A stretch of 64,000 nucleotides of DNA from an uncultured Clostridia bacterium (GCA_934747885.1 CAKVHE010000002.1:1-64000); one strand, 5' to 3'; numbered from the stretch's first letter, positions 32,469 to 41,790 are shown. The notes: generated by a model from the sequence alone, not told the origin. Program-made: numbers and translations.

Positions 32469-33101
32469 ATGAGTGTAAAAAATCAAAAAATGCCGACCAC
32501 TTTTGGGTATATTGACCCCGAAGCAGTGGTAGAAGAGGGTGCAAAAGTATTGGCAGGCGCTTATGTACTAGGAAATAGTGTAATTGGCGCAGGCACGGTG
32601 ATTTACCCAAATTCGGTAATAGAAAATTCGGTAGTCGGCAAAAACGTGGTAATAAAAAGCAGCTATATAGAAGACAGTGTGGTGGAAGACAATGTGGAAA
32701 TTGGGCCTTTTGCACACCTAAGACCAAACGCACATGTTTGCACAAATGCCAAGGTTGGAAATTTTGTAGAAATAAAAAACGCAACGCTTGGCAGAGGTTC
32801 AAAGGCAAGTCATTTGGCGTACGTAGGTGATGCGGATGTGGGCGAAAATTGCAATATTGGCTGTGGCGCCATTTTTGTTAACTACAACGGAAAAACAAAA
32901 AATCGCACCACGGTGGGCAACAACTGCTTTATTGGTAGCAATTGCAATATTATAGCGCCGGTAACAATTGCGGACAACAGTTATATTTGCGCCGGCACAA
33001 CCTTAACAGTGGATACCGAAAATACCGATTTTGTTATTGGTAGATGCAGAGAAACAATAAAAAAACAACGAGCGAAACAATATTTAAAGGAGATAGTTTA
33101 A
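32469..33101 (+). CDS. Stand-alone GlmU-like N-acetyltransferase domain
   Basis: The 210-aa protein is entirely a left-handed beta helix of hexapeptide repeats (VIGAGTVIYPNSVIENSVVG...). The region RPNAHVCTNAKVGNFVEIKN through NYNGKTKNRTTVG is characteristic of the acetyltransferase half of GlmU. The pyrophosphorylase half (~230 aa) is absent. It should make N-acetylglucosamine 1-phosphate from the product of GlmM, encoded directly downstream (1-nt overlap). The uridylyltransferase must then be elsewhere. RBS GGGAG. Confidence 0.8.
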   Translation: MSVKNQKMPTTFGYIDPEAVVEEGAKVLAGAYVLGNSVIGAGTVIYPNSVIENSVVGKNVVIKSSYIEDSVVEDNVEIGPFAHLRPNAHVCTNAKVGNFVEIKNATLGRGSKASHLAYVGDADVGENCNIGCGAIFVNYNGKTKNRTTVGNNCFIGSNCNIIAPVTIADNSYICAGTTLTVDTENTDFVIGRCRETIKKQRAKQYLKEIV

Positions 33102-34426
33102 TGGGAGTATTTTTTGGAACGGACGGACTTAGAGGAAAAGTTAATGACGATTTGTCTTACGAGGTGGCCTATAAATGTGGCAACGCGCTGGCGCGCAAAT
33201 ATCCAAATGCCAAAGTGTTAATTGGGCGCGATACTCGTGGGTCGGGTTCGCTATTTACATTGGCGTTTTCGGCAGGCGCAATGAACGCCGGAGTTTCGGT
33301 TACTGATGTTGGTATTTGTCCAACGGCAGGAATTGGGTATCTAATAACTCATCTTGGATACGATTTTGGTGTGGTTATTAGTTCTTCACACAATCCGGCA
33401 GAATATAACGGAATAAAAATTTTTGATAGCACTGGCAAAAAACTCGGCGACGCGCGAGAAAATGAACTAGAAAGATGTTTTTTAAAAGAAAAAGTGGTGC
33501 CTTATGACAAGGTTGGGACTTATTCTTACGAGCCAAGGCTAATTTTGCATTATGAAAAATTTTTGTCTAGTAGCATAGATGTTTCGCTAAAAGGCAAAAC
33601 AATTGTGCTCGACTGTGCGCAGGGTGCGTCGTACAAACTGGCGCCAGCGGTTTTTAGAGATAATGGCGCCAAAGTTATTGCAACTTATTGCAAGCCAAAC
33701 GGCACAAACATAAACGATGGGTGCGGTGCTTTGCATGTAGAAAAATTGCAAAAATATGTCTTAAAGTACAAGGCAGATATGGGTTTTGCCTTTGATGGTG
33801 ATAGCGACCGTGTTATTGCGGTGGACGAAAACGGCGAGGTCGTGGACGGTGACAAAATTATTTATATGTTTGCGGGCGAATATAAGCGTCAAGGTAAACT
33901 TAATCCGGCTATGGTAGTTGGTACGCGCCATACTAATATGGGGGTGGAAATTGCTCTCAAAAAACAGGGCATTGAACTATTGCGTACGGATATTGGTGAC
34001 AAATATGTAAGCCAAAAACTTATTGAAAAAAATTTGCTTATTGGTGGTGAGCAATGCGGGCATGTGTTTGTGCGTGACAAACTTCCAACCGGTGACGGAA
34101 TTTTAAACGCGCTTCTGGTGGCTGCAATTTGCGCCAAAACTGGTAAAAAACTTTCAAGTTTCTTTGATTATCAAAACTATTATCAATGCAATATAAATGT
34201 AGCCGTTGGCGACAAGGTTCGTATAATAAATAGCGAGGTTTTGGCTGATGCGGTAGACAAAGCCGAAAAGAGGCTAGAGGGCAAGGGCAGACTAATGATT
34301 AGAATTTCGGGCACTGAACCATATATTCGTATAATGGTGGAATGTGCTGACCATCTTTTGGCGGAAGAACTGGCGCTAGAACTAAAACAGACGGTAGAAA
34401 AACTAAACGCCGAATATGATTTTTAA
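33101..34426 (+). CDS. glmM: Phosphoglucosamine mutase
   Basis: 441 aa, family-typical. The phosphoserine loop is ISSSHNPAEYNGIK, the Mg loop FDGDSDR, the sugar-binding loop GEQCGHV and the phosphate-binding loop RISGTEPYIR. It converts glucosamine 6-phosphate to the 1-phosphate for peptidoglycan precursor synthesis. ATG 33101 overlaps the previous stop by one base, RBS AAGGAGA. Confidence 0.93.
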   Translation: MGVFFGTDGLRGKVNDDLSYEVAYKCGNALARKYPNAKVLIGRDTRGSGSLFTLAFSAGAMNAGVSVTDVGICPTAGIGYLITHLGYDFGVVISSSHNPAEYNGIKIFDSTGKKLGDARENELERCFLKEKVVPYDKVGTYSYEPRLILHYEKFLSSSIDVSLKGKTIVLDCAQGASYKLAPAVFRDNGAKVIATYCKPNGTNINDGCGALHVEKLQKYVLKYKADMGFAFDGDSDRVIAVDENGEVVDGDKIIYMFAGEYKRQGKLNPAMVVGTRHTNMGVEIALKKQGIELLRTDIGDKYVSQKLIEKNLLIGGEQCGHVFVRDKLPTGDGILNALLVAAICAKTGKKLSSFFDYQNYYQCNINVAVGDKVRIINSEVLADAVDKAEKRLEGKGRLMIRISGTEPYIRIMVECADHLLAEELALELKQTVEKLNAEYDF

Positions 34427-34442
34427 CAAAAATAAAACGCTT

Positions 34443-34470
34443 AAAAGTTCCAAAAATGTTTGGAACTTTT
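34443..34470 (+). terminator. Terminator after glmM
   Basis: AAAAGTTCCAAA-AATG-TTTGGAACTTTT. Confidence 0.8.
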
Positions 34471-34490
34471 TAATTTGATGTAAAATTTAC

Positions 34491-34519
34491 TTGACATTTT
34501 ATTTTCGTAGAGTTAAACT
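34491..34519 (+). promoter_or_regulatory. Promoter of the ABC exporter operon
   Basis: TTGACA (34491-34496), a 17-bp spacer and TAAACT (34514-34519). Confidence 0.6.
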
Positions 34520-34542
34520 ATGCTTATAAAAGGTGGAAAGAA

Positions 34543-35451
34543 ATGGAAAACATAATTGAAATAAAAAATTTGGACAAATCTTTTGGTGATGTACATGCTG
34601 TAAACGACCTATCTTTTAGAGTAAAAAAAGGTGAGTTGTTTGCCTTTTTGGGTGTTAATGGTGCGGGTAAAAGTACCACCATATCCATAATGTGCGGAAG
34701 CCTTGCAAAAGATAAAGGCACCGTTATAGTTGACGGCAAAAACATCGATACCGATATGTTGCAAATAACCCAGGACCTTGGTGTTGTATTTCAGTCGTCT
34801 GTCTTGGATGGCGTGCTTTCGGTAAAGGACAATTTGGAAGTCCGTGCTAGCTTGTATGGTTTGAGCAAAGAAGAAACCGATAAACGAATAAATGAACTTG
34901 CCGACGTTTTAGATTTTAAAAACTTGTTAAATCGTACGGTTAAAAAACTTTCGGGCGGGCAACGCAGGCGTATTGATGTGGCGCGTGCATTACTAAATCG
35001 ACCAAAGGTGCTAATATTGGACGAACCTACTACCGGACTAGATCCACAAACGCGCAAAACATTGTGGTCGGTAATTAACAAACTAAGACTTGATGAAAAG
35101 ATGACCGTGTTTTTAACTACCCATTATATGGAAGAAGCCGCCGAGGCCGATTATGTGGTAATTTTGGACGCGGGAAAAATTTCGGCAGAAGGAACGCCAA
35201 TTGAGTTAAAAAACAAATATTCTAGTGACTATATTTGGCTTTATGGCGCCAATGAAACTGATGTGGCAAAGCTGGGTTTGCCTTATGAAAAGTTGGGCGA
35301 CCGCCTAAAACTTACGGTAAAAAATACCGAAGAAGCCAAAGAACTAATTGTAAAAAATCCCGACTTATTTTGCGATTTTGAAATTGTAAAAGGCAAAATG
35401 GACGATGTATTTTTGGCAGTGACGGGTAAAAAACTGGTTCAGGAGAATTAA
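34543..35451 (+). CDS. ABC transporter ATP-binding protein (drug/DrrA type)
   Basis: 302 aa. Walker A GVNGAGKST, Q-loop VVFQSS, signature LSGGQRRR, Walker B VLILDEPTTGLD, switch His in LTTHYMEEA. The C-terminal ~80 residues are the extension typical of DrrA/NodI-like exporters. It pairs with the permease one base downstream. Substrate unknown (lipid, drug or peptide). RBS GGTGGAAAG. Confidence 0.9.
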   Translation: MENIIEIKNLDKSFGDVHAVNDLSFRVKKGELFAFLGVNGAGKSTTISIMCGSLAKDKGTVIVDGKNIDTDMLQITQDLGVVFQSSVLDGVLSVKDNLEVRASLYGLSKEETDKRINELADVLDFKNLLNRTVKKLSGGQRRRIDVARALLNRPKVLILDEPTTGLDPQTRKTLWSVINKLRLDEKMTVFLTTHYMEEAAEADYVVILDAGKISAEGTPIELKNKYSSDYIWLYGANETDVAKLGLPYEKLGDRLKLTVKNTEEAKELIVKNPDLFCDFEIVKGKMDDVFLAVTGKKLVQEN

Positions 35452-35452
35452 A

Positions 35453-36349
35453 ATGAGAACTTTTTTTCAAATGGTAAAAAGAAATATAAAAATATTTTTT
35501 AAAGATAAAGGGGTGCTGTTTACTTCTTTAATTACTCCAATTATTTTGCTAGTGTTGTATGCTACCTTTTTGGCAAAAGTTTACAAAAGTAGTTTTATGT
35601 CAAGTTTGCCAGAAGGTTTTGAGGTAAGCGAAAAACTAATAAACGGTATGGTTAGTGGCGAATTGTTTTCATCCTTGCTGGCTGTTTCTTGCGTTACGGT
35701 AGCCTTTTGTGCAAATATGATAATGGTAACAGACAAGGTTACTGGCGCGCGAAAAGATATGCTAGTTTCGCCGGTAAAAAAATCGGTGCTTGCAGGCTCA
35801 TATTATGTAGGCACTCTTGCAACCACAATTATTGTAAGTTTGGTTGCAATGGTTGCTTCACTTATTTATGTTGCAATAACCGGTTGGTTTTTAAGTTTTG
35901 GCGATTGTATGCTCTTGCTAGTTGATATAATTTTGCTCACAATGTTTGGCACGGCGCTATCTTCACTTATAAATATGTTTTTGCATTCGCAAGGTCAAAT
36001 TTCGGCAGTCGGCACCATAGTTAGCGCGGGATATGGATTTATTTGTGGCGCGTATATGCCAATTTCGCAATTTAGTGACGGGCTTCAAAAAGTAATTATG
36101 TTTTTGCCTGGTACTTATGGCACTTCGCTATTAAGAAATCATGCTCTGCGTGGCGTTTTTGCCGAAATGTCGAATTCAAATTTTCCACCAGAAGTTGTGG
36201 AGGCTGTAAAAGATAGCGTAGATTGCAACCTATATTTTTTTGATACAAAGGTTTCAATTGGCGCGATGTATGCCGTGCTAACAATCTCGGTTGCCGTTAT
36301 TATTGGGGCGTATATTTTGCTAAATGGACTTAACAAAAAGCGCGTTTGA
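35453..36349 (+). CDS. ABC-2 type permease
   Basis: A 298-aa protein with an N-terminal segment, a ~60-residue extracytoplasmic loop and five further membrane helices, the ABC-2 layout. RBS CAGGAGA overlaps the end of the ATPase gene. It forms the membrane part of the exporter with 34543-35451. Confidence 0.88.
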   Translation: MRTFFQMVKRNIKIFFKDKGVLFTSLITPIILLVLYATFLAKVYKSSFMSSLPEGFEVSEKLINGMVSGELFSSLLAVSCVTVAFCANMIMVTDKVTGARKDMLVSPVKKSVLAGSYYVGTLATTIIVSLVAMVASLIYVAITGWFLSFGDCMLLLVDIILLTMFGTALSSLINMFLHSQGQISAVGTIVSAGYGFICGAYMPISQFSDGLQKVIMFLPGTYGTSLLRNHALRGVFAEMSNSNFPPEVVEAVKDSVDCNLYFFDTKVSIGAMYAVLTISVAVIIGAYILLNGLNKKRV

Positions 36350-36396
36350 GTTATATTAAACTAAAAAATAAAATAATTTATAAAAAGGGAGAAATT

Positions 36397-36987
36397 ATGG
36401 AAAACAATCAACAAAAAAGTAAAAAAATTTTAATTAACCTTTTCAAGTTTTTTAAGGTGCTTTCGGTTATCGGTTTTGCCTTTAGTTGTATAGCGTTTGT
36501 TGGCGGAATTATTATGATTGCTGCTATGGGTTCGGCTGATGTTGTCAACACCATAAACGCAGAACTTGAAACGGTTGGCGAAACACTCTCGCGTGAAAAT
36601 ATGCTTTGCGCAGGCATCTGCATGATGATTAGTTTTGCCGCTGCTGGGGTGCTTTGCTGGTTTAATAGAAATTTTTACGCAAGACTTGAAGTTGCAGATA
36701 AGTATTTTACCAAAGAAACTTCAAAAAATTTAAAATTACTTGCCATTTTGCATCTAGCTTTGCCAATTGCAGCAAGTTTTATTTGTGCAATTATTGTGGA
36801 AGCGTTGCAAGCAAGTTTAAATTTTACAATGGAAATAGGTATTTCGCTTGGTATTGTTTATTTGGTTGCAATGTGTGTTGTTAACTATGTGGTAGACGAA
36901 AAAAGCAATGCAGAAACAAAAGCGCCTGCCGAAGTAGTTGCACCGGCAACTGAAACAACCGAAACTCCAAAAACAGAAGAGAACTAA
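36397..36987 (+). CDS. Hypothetical four-helix membrane protein
   Basis: A 196-aa protein with four predicted membrane segments and an acidic Pro/Thr/Glu-rich tail. ATG 36397 has RBS AAGGGAG. It lies between two ABC modules and ends 2 nt before the second ATPase gene. No family recognised. Confidence 0.65.
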   Translation: MENNQQKSKKILINLFKFFKVLSVIGFAFSCIAFVGGIIMIAAMGSADVVNTINAELETVGETLSRENMLCAGICMMISFAAAGVLCWFNRNFYARLEVADKYFTKETSKNLKLLAILHLALPIAASFICAIIVEALQASLNFTMEIGISLGIVYLVAMCVVNYVVDEKSNAETKAPAEVVAPATETTETPKTEEN

Positions 36988-36989
36988 TT

Positions 36990-37703
36990 ATGCTGGAAAT
37001 AAAAAATTTAACAAAATGTTATGGCGACAAAAAGGCAGTCGAAAATTTGTCGCTTACAATTAACGCTGGTGAAATTTATGGCTTTATTGGACATAATGGG
37101 GCGGGAAAAACCACAACCATAAAAGCCTGCACCGGACTGATTGGTTTTGACAAAGGTGAGATAAGAGTGGACGGCATAAATATTGCCGCGGACCCAATTG
37201 CTTGCAAGCAAAAGATGGCATATATACCCGACAATCCGGACTTGTATGAATATATGACGGGCAATCAGTTTTTAAATTTTGTGGCAGATATTTTTGGTAT
37301 AGACGAGCAAACTCGCAAAGAAAAAATAACCAAATATGCCAAAGATTTTGAGCTTGATGGCGCACTAGGGAATATTATTTCATCTTATTCTCACGGAATG
37401 AAGCAAAAACTTGCAATTATTTCTGCGTGGATACATTCGCCGAAATTAGTTATTATGGATGAGCCTTTTGTAGGGCTAGACCCAAAGGCGTCGCATATTT
37501 TAAAAGGTATGATGCGGGAACTTTGCGCAAGCGGCGGGGCAATTTTCTTTTCTACCCATGTGCTTGAGGTGGCAGAGAAATTGTGCGACAAAATTGCCAT
37601 AATAAAAGGTGGAAAACTAATAAAATCGGGCACAACTGCCGAAGTTAAGGGCGATGAATCGCTTGAAAGCGTTTTTTTAGAATTGGAGGACGACGATGCT
37701 TAA
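36990..37703 (+). CDS. ABC transporter ATP-binding protein
   Basis: 237 aa with Walker A GHNGAGKTT, Walker B LVIMDEPFVGLD and switch His in FFSTHVLEVA. The signature is degenerate (SSYSHGMKQK instead of LSGGQ), as in several ABC-2 exporters. It overlaps the following permease gene by 8 bases. Confidence 0.9.
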   Translation: MLEIKNLTKCYGDKKAVENLSLTINAGEIYGFIGHNGAGKTTTIKACTGLIGFDKGEIRVDGINIAADPIACKQKMAYIPDNPDLYEYMTGNQFLNFVADIFGIDEQTRKEKITKYAKDFELDGALGNIISSYSHGMKQKLAIISAWIHSPKLVIMDEPFVGLDPKASHILKGMMRELCASGGAIFFSTHVLEVAEKLCDKIAIIKGGKLIKSGTTAEVKGDESLESVFLELEDDDA

Positions 37704-39288
37704 AACGCTTTTTAAAAAGCAGTTTATGGAACTAAACCAAAACTTTTTTAAAGATAGCAAAACCGGCAAAGCAAAGTCCAAACAATCGGTAATTGTATCG
37801 GTAAGTTTGTTTGCAGTGCTAATGTTGTTTTTGGTAGTTTGTTTTTGGTTTGTGGCGAGTTCGGCATTTGTTAGCCTAAATGAGGCAGGGCTGACATGGA
37901 TGTACTTTTCGCTTATGTCGCTTGTGGCGCTAATGCTAGGCGTGTTTGGCAGTGTGTTTAGCACCTTTGCAAGCGTATATCAGGCAAAAGATAACAACTT
38001 TTTGCTATCAATGCCAATACCTGCAAAGTATATAGTGCTAACGCGCGTGTTTGGCGTATATTTGATGGCGGTGCTGTATTCCGGGCTAATTATGGTGCCG
38101 ACCTTGCTTGCATATTTTGTGTTTGGTAGGCCTACCTTTTGGGGTGTAATTTCTAGTCTGCTTTTGTTTTTAATAATTACGCTATGGGTAACCATTTTGT
38201 CTTGCTTGCTTGGCTATGTGGTGGCAAAAATAAGTGCAAAGTTAAAAAACAAGAGTTTTATAACGGTAATTATTTCAATCTTGCTTTTTGCTGTTTACTA
38301 TATTTTGATGTATCGCGCCGGCGACGCACTGGTACTGATTATTGAAAATGGTGAAGCGGTTGCATTAAAACTAAAAACTTATGCTTTTCCACTGTACGCT
38401 CTGGGCAAAATTGGGGTTGGCGATGTTTGGCAGGTGCTTGGCGGAATGCTTGTAGCAACACTGCTAACTTATTTGACTTATTATATTTTGGTAAAAAGTT
38501 TTTACAAACTTGCAATTAGTGCGGCGGCATCTAGTGCAACAAAGGCAAAGCAAACTTTTTCGCGTCAATCAACGCAGGGTGCACTTGTTAAAAGAGAACT
38601 AAAAAGATTTTTTTCTAGTGCAAGTTATATGTTAAATTGCGGTTTTGGCAGCGTATTTTGCTTGATATTTGGCGTGTTTGTTTTGTTTAAGGGCAACTAC
38701 TTGCTAAGTGTTTTTACCGAAATTGGCATTACGGACGGCGCAATGCTTGGTTTAATTGCAATGGTGGTTTGTGCTTTTTTGAATTCCACTAGCGATATCT
38801 CGGCACCGTCTGTTTCGCTTGAAGGCAAGTCCTTGTGGCTGGTTCGCTCTCTGCCAATTCCAACATTTAGCATTTTAAAAGCAAAGGTTTATGCGCATTT
38901 TGTAATTTGTGCACCATTTGTTTTGCTGGCGTCAATTTTTTCTTGCATAGCCCTAAAAGTGCCTTTTGGTGTTTGCGTGCTAGCCGTGGTTGGCACCTTG
39001 CTAGTTTGCGCTTTTTTGGCAGAGTTTGGTCTAATTTGCAATTTAAAATGGCCAAATTTAAATTATACCAATGAGGCCTATGCTGTAAAGCAGGGAATGA
39101 GCGTGTTTGTGTCGCTGTTTGGTGGCTGGCTGTATGTTATTGTGCTAGGAGTGGCGAGCATAGTTTTGGCGCAAATTATTTCCGCTAGTTTGGTTCTTGC
39201 TTTGTTTGATTTGATAAATTTAGCCTTGGCTATGTTGCTTTATCACAATCTAAAAACAAAAGGTGTTAAACGTTTTGAAAGTTTGTAA
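37696..39288 (+). CDS. Large ABC-2-like permease
   Basis: A 530-aa membrane protein with about 12 segments in two halves, and the soluble stretch SKTGKAKSKQSVIV near the N-terminus. RBS GGAGG inside the ATPase gene. Likely a complete exporter with 36990-37703. Confidence 0.85.
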   Translation: MLKTLFKKQFMELNQNFFKDSKTGKAKSKQSVIVSVSLFAVLMLFLVVCFWFVASSAFVSLNEAGLTWMYFSLMSLVALMLGVFGSVFSTFASVYQAKDNNFLLSMPIPAKYIVLTRVFGVYLMAVLYSGLIMVPTLLAYFVFGRPTFWGVISSLLLFLIITLWVTILSCLLGYVVAKISAKLKNKSFITVIISILLFAVYYILMYRAGDALVLIIENGEAVALKLKTYAFPLYALGKIGVGDVWQVLGGMLVATLLTYLTYYILVKSFYKLAISAAASSATKAKQTFSRQSTQGALVKRELKRFFSSASYMLNCGFGSVFCLIFGVFVLFKGNYLLSVFTEIGITDGAMLGLIAMVVCAFLNSTSDISAPSVSLEGKSLWLVRSLPIPTFSILKAKVYAHFVICAPFVLLASIFSCIALKVPFGVCVLAVVGTLLVCAFLAEFGLICNLKWPNLNYTNEAYAVKQGMSVFVSLFGGWLYVIVLGVASIVLAQIISASLVLALFDLINLALAMLLYHNLKTKGVKRFESL

Positions 39289-39300
39289 TAGAAATATATT

Positions 39301-39325
39301 AAGGGCGCGGGAAGCGCCCTTTAAT
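39301..39325 (+). terminator. Terminator of the ABC operon
   Basis: AAGGGCGC-GGGAA-GCGCCCTT then a T-rich stretch. Confidence 0.7.
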
Positions 39326-39374
39326 TTTGGTGCAAAATAAGCGTTGCTGTGATATAATTTATTTGGAGAAAGAT

Positions 39375-40325
39375 ATGCAAGCAGAAGAATTGTCGCAAAT
39401 ATTAAATACGCTGTCGCAAAAATCGTCAGGCGCGGAAGTGGTAAAACTAGCCAACGAATTAAGCAAGACCTATAGAAGCGACCAAAAAACAAAAGAATTG
39501 GTTATAGATAGTTATTCAAAGGCGCTTAGTTATGCAATTAGTCGTATGCCGGCAACGTATGCCGTTTCGCAGTTTGTAATGGAGCAATTGGCGCAAAAGT
39601 TAACCGATTTTCCACAGTCGATTGTGGATATTGGCTCAGGAACGGGCTCAGCAAGCTTTGCGTGTTTAGATCGGTTTGAACACGCCAAAGTGCTTGGACT
39701 AGAAAAGTCTAAGTTTTGCCGTCAGGTAGCAACCGAACTAGCAACAAGTTTGGGCGCTGAACAAAAAATTGCCTTTGAAAGTTTTGATTTAACAAAAGAT
39801 AACCTCGCGCAAAAGTGTGATATGATTGTTTGCGCCTATGTTTTAAACGAACTACCAGAAAAAGATTTTTTGCCGGCACTAGAAAAACTTTTTGCTAGCA
39901 CAAATGATTTATTGGTGGTTATTGAACCGGGTACGCCAAAAGATTTTAACAAACTTTTAACCATAAAAAGGTTGGCGTTTAAAAAGGGTTATAACATTTT
40001 GGCGCCATGCGAAAACAATTACGATTGCAATTTAAGCGAGGGCGATTGGTGTAATTTTTCAACCCGCGTTAGGCGAACTAGTTTGCATAGACAGGCAAAA
40101 GGCGGAAGTTTGGGTTACGAAGATGAAAAGTTTTGTTATGTGGCAATTTCAAAAAAGCAACTACCAAAGCCGGGTACGAGGGTGACGCGTCATCCGGTAT
40201 ACAAGCCAAAGCAGGTTTTGTTGGAGGTTTGCACGCCTAGTGGCAAGCAAACTATGCAAATTGTTAAAAGTGATACCGAAAACTACAAGCGCGCAAGAAA
40301 GGTAAAAGTGGGAGAAGAGTTATGA
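39375..40325 (+). CDS. Rsm22-like ribosomal methyltransferase family protein
   Basis: A 316-aa SAM-dependent methyltransferase-like protein: motif I VDIGSGTGSASFA, then IVCAYVLNELPE. The Cys-rich insertion PCENNYDCNLSEGDWCNFS and the RTSLHRQAKGG segment are typical of Rsm22/METTL17, which act in small-ribosomal-subunit assembly and can hold a 4Fe-4S cluster. ATG 39375 has RBS TTTGGAG. It overlaps the next gene by 4 bases. Confidence 0.82.
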   Translation: MQAEELSQILNTLSQKSSGAEVVKLANELSKTYRSDQKTKELVIDSYSKALSYAISRMPATYAVSQFVMEQLAQKLTDFPQSIVDIGSGTGSASFACLDRFEHAKVLGLEKSKFCRQVATELATSLGAEQKIAFESFDLTKDNLAQKCDMIVCAYVLNELPEKDFLPALEKLFASTNDLLVVIEPGTPKDFNKLLTIKRLAFKKGYNILAPCENNYDCNLSEGDWCNFSTRVRRTSLHRQAKGGSLGYEDEKFCYVAISKKQLPKPGTRVTRHPVYKPKQVLLEVCTPSGKQTMQIVKSDTENYKRARKVKVGEEL

Positions 40326-41131
40326 AGTGGCTACAATTGGTGCCAGAACTAAAAAAAGAAGAATTTAGGGAGTATTTTAACGAATATTTAATTGAACTGG
40401 CGGAGTTTGATGACGAAATAAAGTTTGATAGCATAGGAAAACCAATTTACAAATGGTTGCCGTATTACTTTCTTGAGCATGGCAGGTATCCAATATATTT
40501 TTATGACCAAAATCATGTGGCTGGATTGGCGCTAGTGCGCGAGGTGTCAATTTATGAATATGAAATTGCCGAGTTTTATGTTTTGCCTTGCTATCGTGAC
40601 GGGCAAAATGCCATTTGGTTTGCCACCGAACTATCCAAAATGTTTGCCGGAAAACTAAGTTTTTCTTGCTCCTTAAAAAACATTCGCGCCTGCAAGTTTT
40701 GGAGTAAATTTGCTAGTATGTTTGCAAATTGCATTACAGAAAAGACCGAAACAAGGCTAAATTTTGCGGTAAGAAGCCAAAAATTTGGCACCTTTACAAT
40801 GAAATTACAGCCTCAATATTTTGACAAAATTTGTTTAGGTAAAAAGGATATTGAGGTGCGCCTAAACGATGAAAAACGCCAACAAATTTTTGTAGGCGAC
40901 CAGATTGTTTTTTCAAGGGAACCGGACGAAAACAAAACCACTACGGCGGTGGTTCTTGCAAAAAAGAAATACAAAAGTTTTTTACAAATGGCAGAAAATG
41001 AAGAAGCAAAAAGGCTGGGGTTTGCGGACTTGGCGCCAACTGAAATTGCCAAAGTGTATAGGTCAATTTATCCCGCCGATCAAGAAGAAAAGTATGGCGT
41101 GGTGGCAATATTTATAAAAAATTTAAAGTAA
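40322..41131 (+). CDS. GNAT acetyltransferase-ASCH domain fusion
   Basis: 269 aa. Residues 1-145 resemble a GNAT fold (HVAGLALVREVSIYEYEIAEFYVLPCYRDGQNAIWFA). Residues about 155-269 match an ASCH domain (MKLQPQYFDKICLGKKDIEVRLND... VGDQIVF), a PUA-like RNA- or nucleotide-binding fold. Coupling with an Rsm22-like gene (ATGA overlap) suggests RNA or ribosome modification, but this is inference. Confidence 0.72.
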   Translation: MKWLQLVPELKKEEFREYFNEYLIELAEFDDEIKFDSIGKPIYKWLPYYFLEHGRYPIYFYDQNHVAGLALVREVSIYEYEIAEFYVLPCYRDGQNAIWFATELSKMFAGKLSFSCSLKNIRACKFWSKFASMFANCITEKTETRLNFAVRSQKFGTFTMKLQPQYFDKICLGKKDIEVRLNDEKRQQIFVGDQIVFSREPDENKTTTAVVLAKKKYKSFLQMAENEEAKRLGFADLAPTEIAKVYRSIYPADQEEKYGVVAIFIKNLK

Positions 41132-41152
41132 ACAATTTTTTGCAAAAAATGA

Positions 41153-41181
41153 TTGACAATTTTGATTTTTGGCATTAAATA
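41153..41181 (+). promoter_or_regulatory. Promoter of the thioredoxin/FTR-like pair
   Basis: TTGACA (41153-41158), a 17-bp spacer and TAAATA (41176-41181). Confidence 0.6.
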
Positions 41182-41220
41182 ATATCGTTAAGGTAAAAAT
41201 TTAAGCAAAGGAGAAGCAAT

Positions 41221-41523
41221 ATGATTTATTCAACTGAAAGTAGTTTTGAAAAAGATATAAAGGCAAAAAAGGTAACGCTGGTAGATTTTTTTGCCACTTG
41301 GTGCGCACCTTGCCGAATGCTTGGCGACGAACTGGCGCAAATTGATAACGGCGAGTTTGGTATTTGCAAAGTAGACATAGACAAAGCAGAGGCGCTTGCA
41401 ATAAAATATGAGGTGGACGCGGTGCCAACATTGTACATTTTTGTAAATGGCACACCGGTTGAGCGTTTGCAAGGCTTTATGCCGGCTAGTGAACTAAAAC
41501 TAGCAATAGAAAAATACTTGTAG
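41221..41523 (+). CDS. Thioredoxin
   Basis: A 100-aa thioredoxin fold with active site WCAPC (CAPC instead of the usual CGPC), the cis-Pro in VPTLYIF and a C-terminal helix. A dithiol carrier in the cytoplasm. RBS AAAGGAGAA. It is paired with a mini ferredoxin:thioredoxin-reductase-like gene 11 nt downstream, which probably reduces it. Confidence 0.9.
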   Translation: MIYSTESSFEKDIKAKKVTLVDFFATWCAPCRMLGDELAQIDNGEFGICKVDIDKAEALAIKYEVDAVPTLYIFVNGTPVERLQGFMPASELKLAIEKYL

Positions 41524-41534
41524 AGGAATAAAAG

Positions 41535-41723
41535 ATGCAAGGGTATATTATAAATCCGGACAAAGAGTACGCTTTAAAAATTATTGACGGAATTTACAAA
41601 AGAGAAGGGCATTGTCCGTGTAGGCGTTTGGCTGACGAAACAACTTTGTGCCCATGTGACGAATTTGTTAAAACCGGCAAATGCTTATGCAAACTCTTTG
41701 TTAAAAAAGAAGATAATAAATAA
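41535..41723 (+). CDS. Miniature ferredoxin:thioredoxin reductase catalytic subunit-like protein
   Basis: A 62-aa protein with three Cys-x-Cys motifs in the order CPC-x9-CPC-x8-CLC. The catalytic subunit of ferredoxin:thioredoxin reductase has CPC-x16-CPC-x8-CHC around a 4Fe-4S cluster and redox disulfide. This version is about half the usual length. Together with the adjacent thioredoxin it would form a ferredoxin-driven thiol system. RBS AGAGGAA. Confidence 0.7.
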   Translation: MQGYIINPDKEYALKIIDGIYKREGHCPCRRLADETTLCPCDEFVKTGKCLCKLFVKKEDNK

Positions 41724-41755
41724 TTTTGGCAATTTTAAATTTTGGGTTGCCGAGC

Positions 41756-41790
41756 AAAAAGACACATTTGTTTGTTAAATGTGTCTTTTT
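41756..41790. terminator. Convergent terminator
   Basis: AAAAAGACACATTT/AAATGTGTCTTTTT with a 7-nt loop. Confidence 0.85.
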
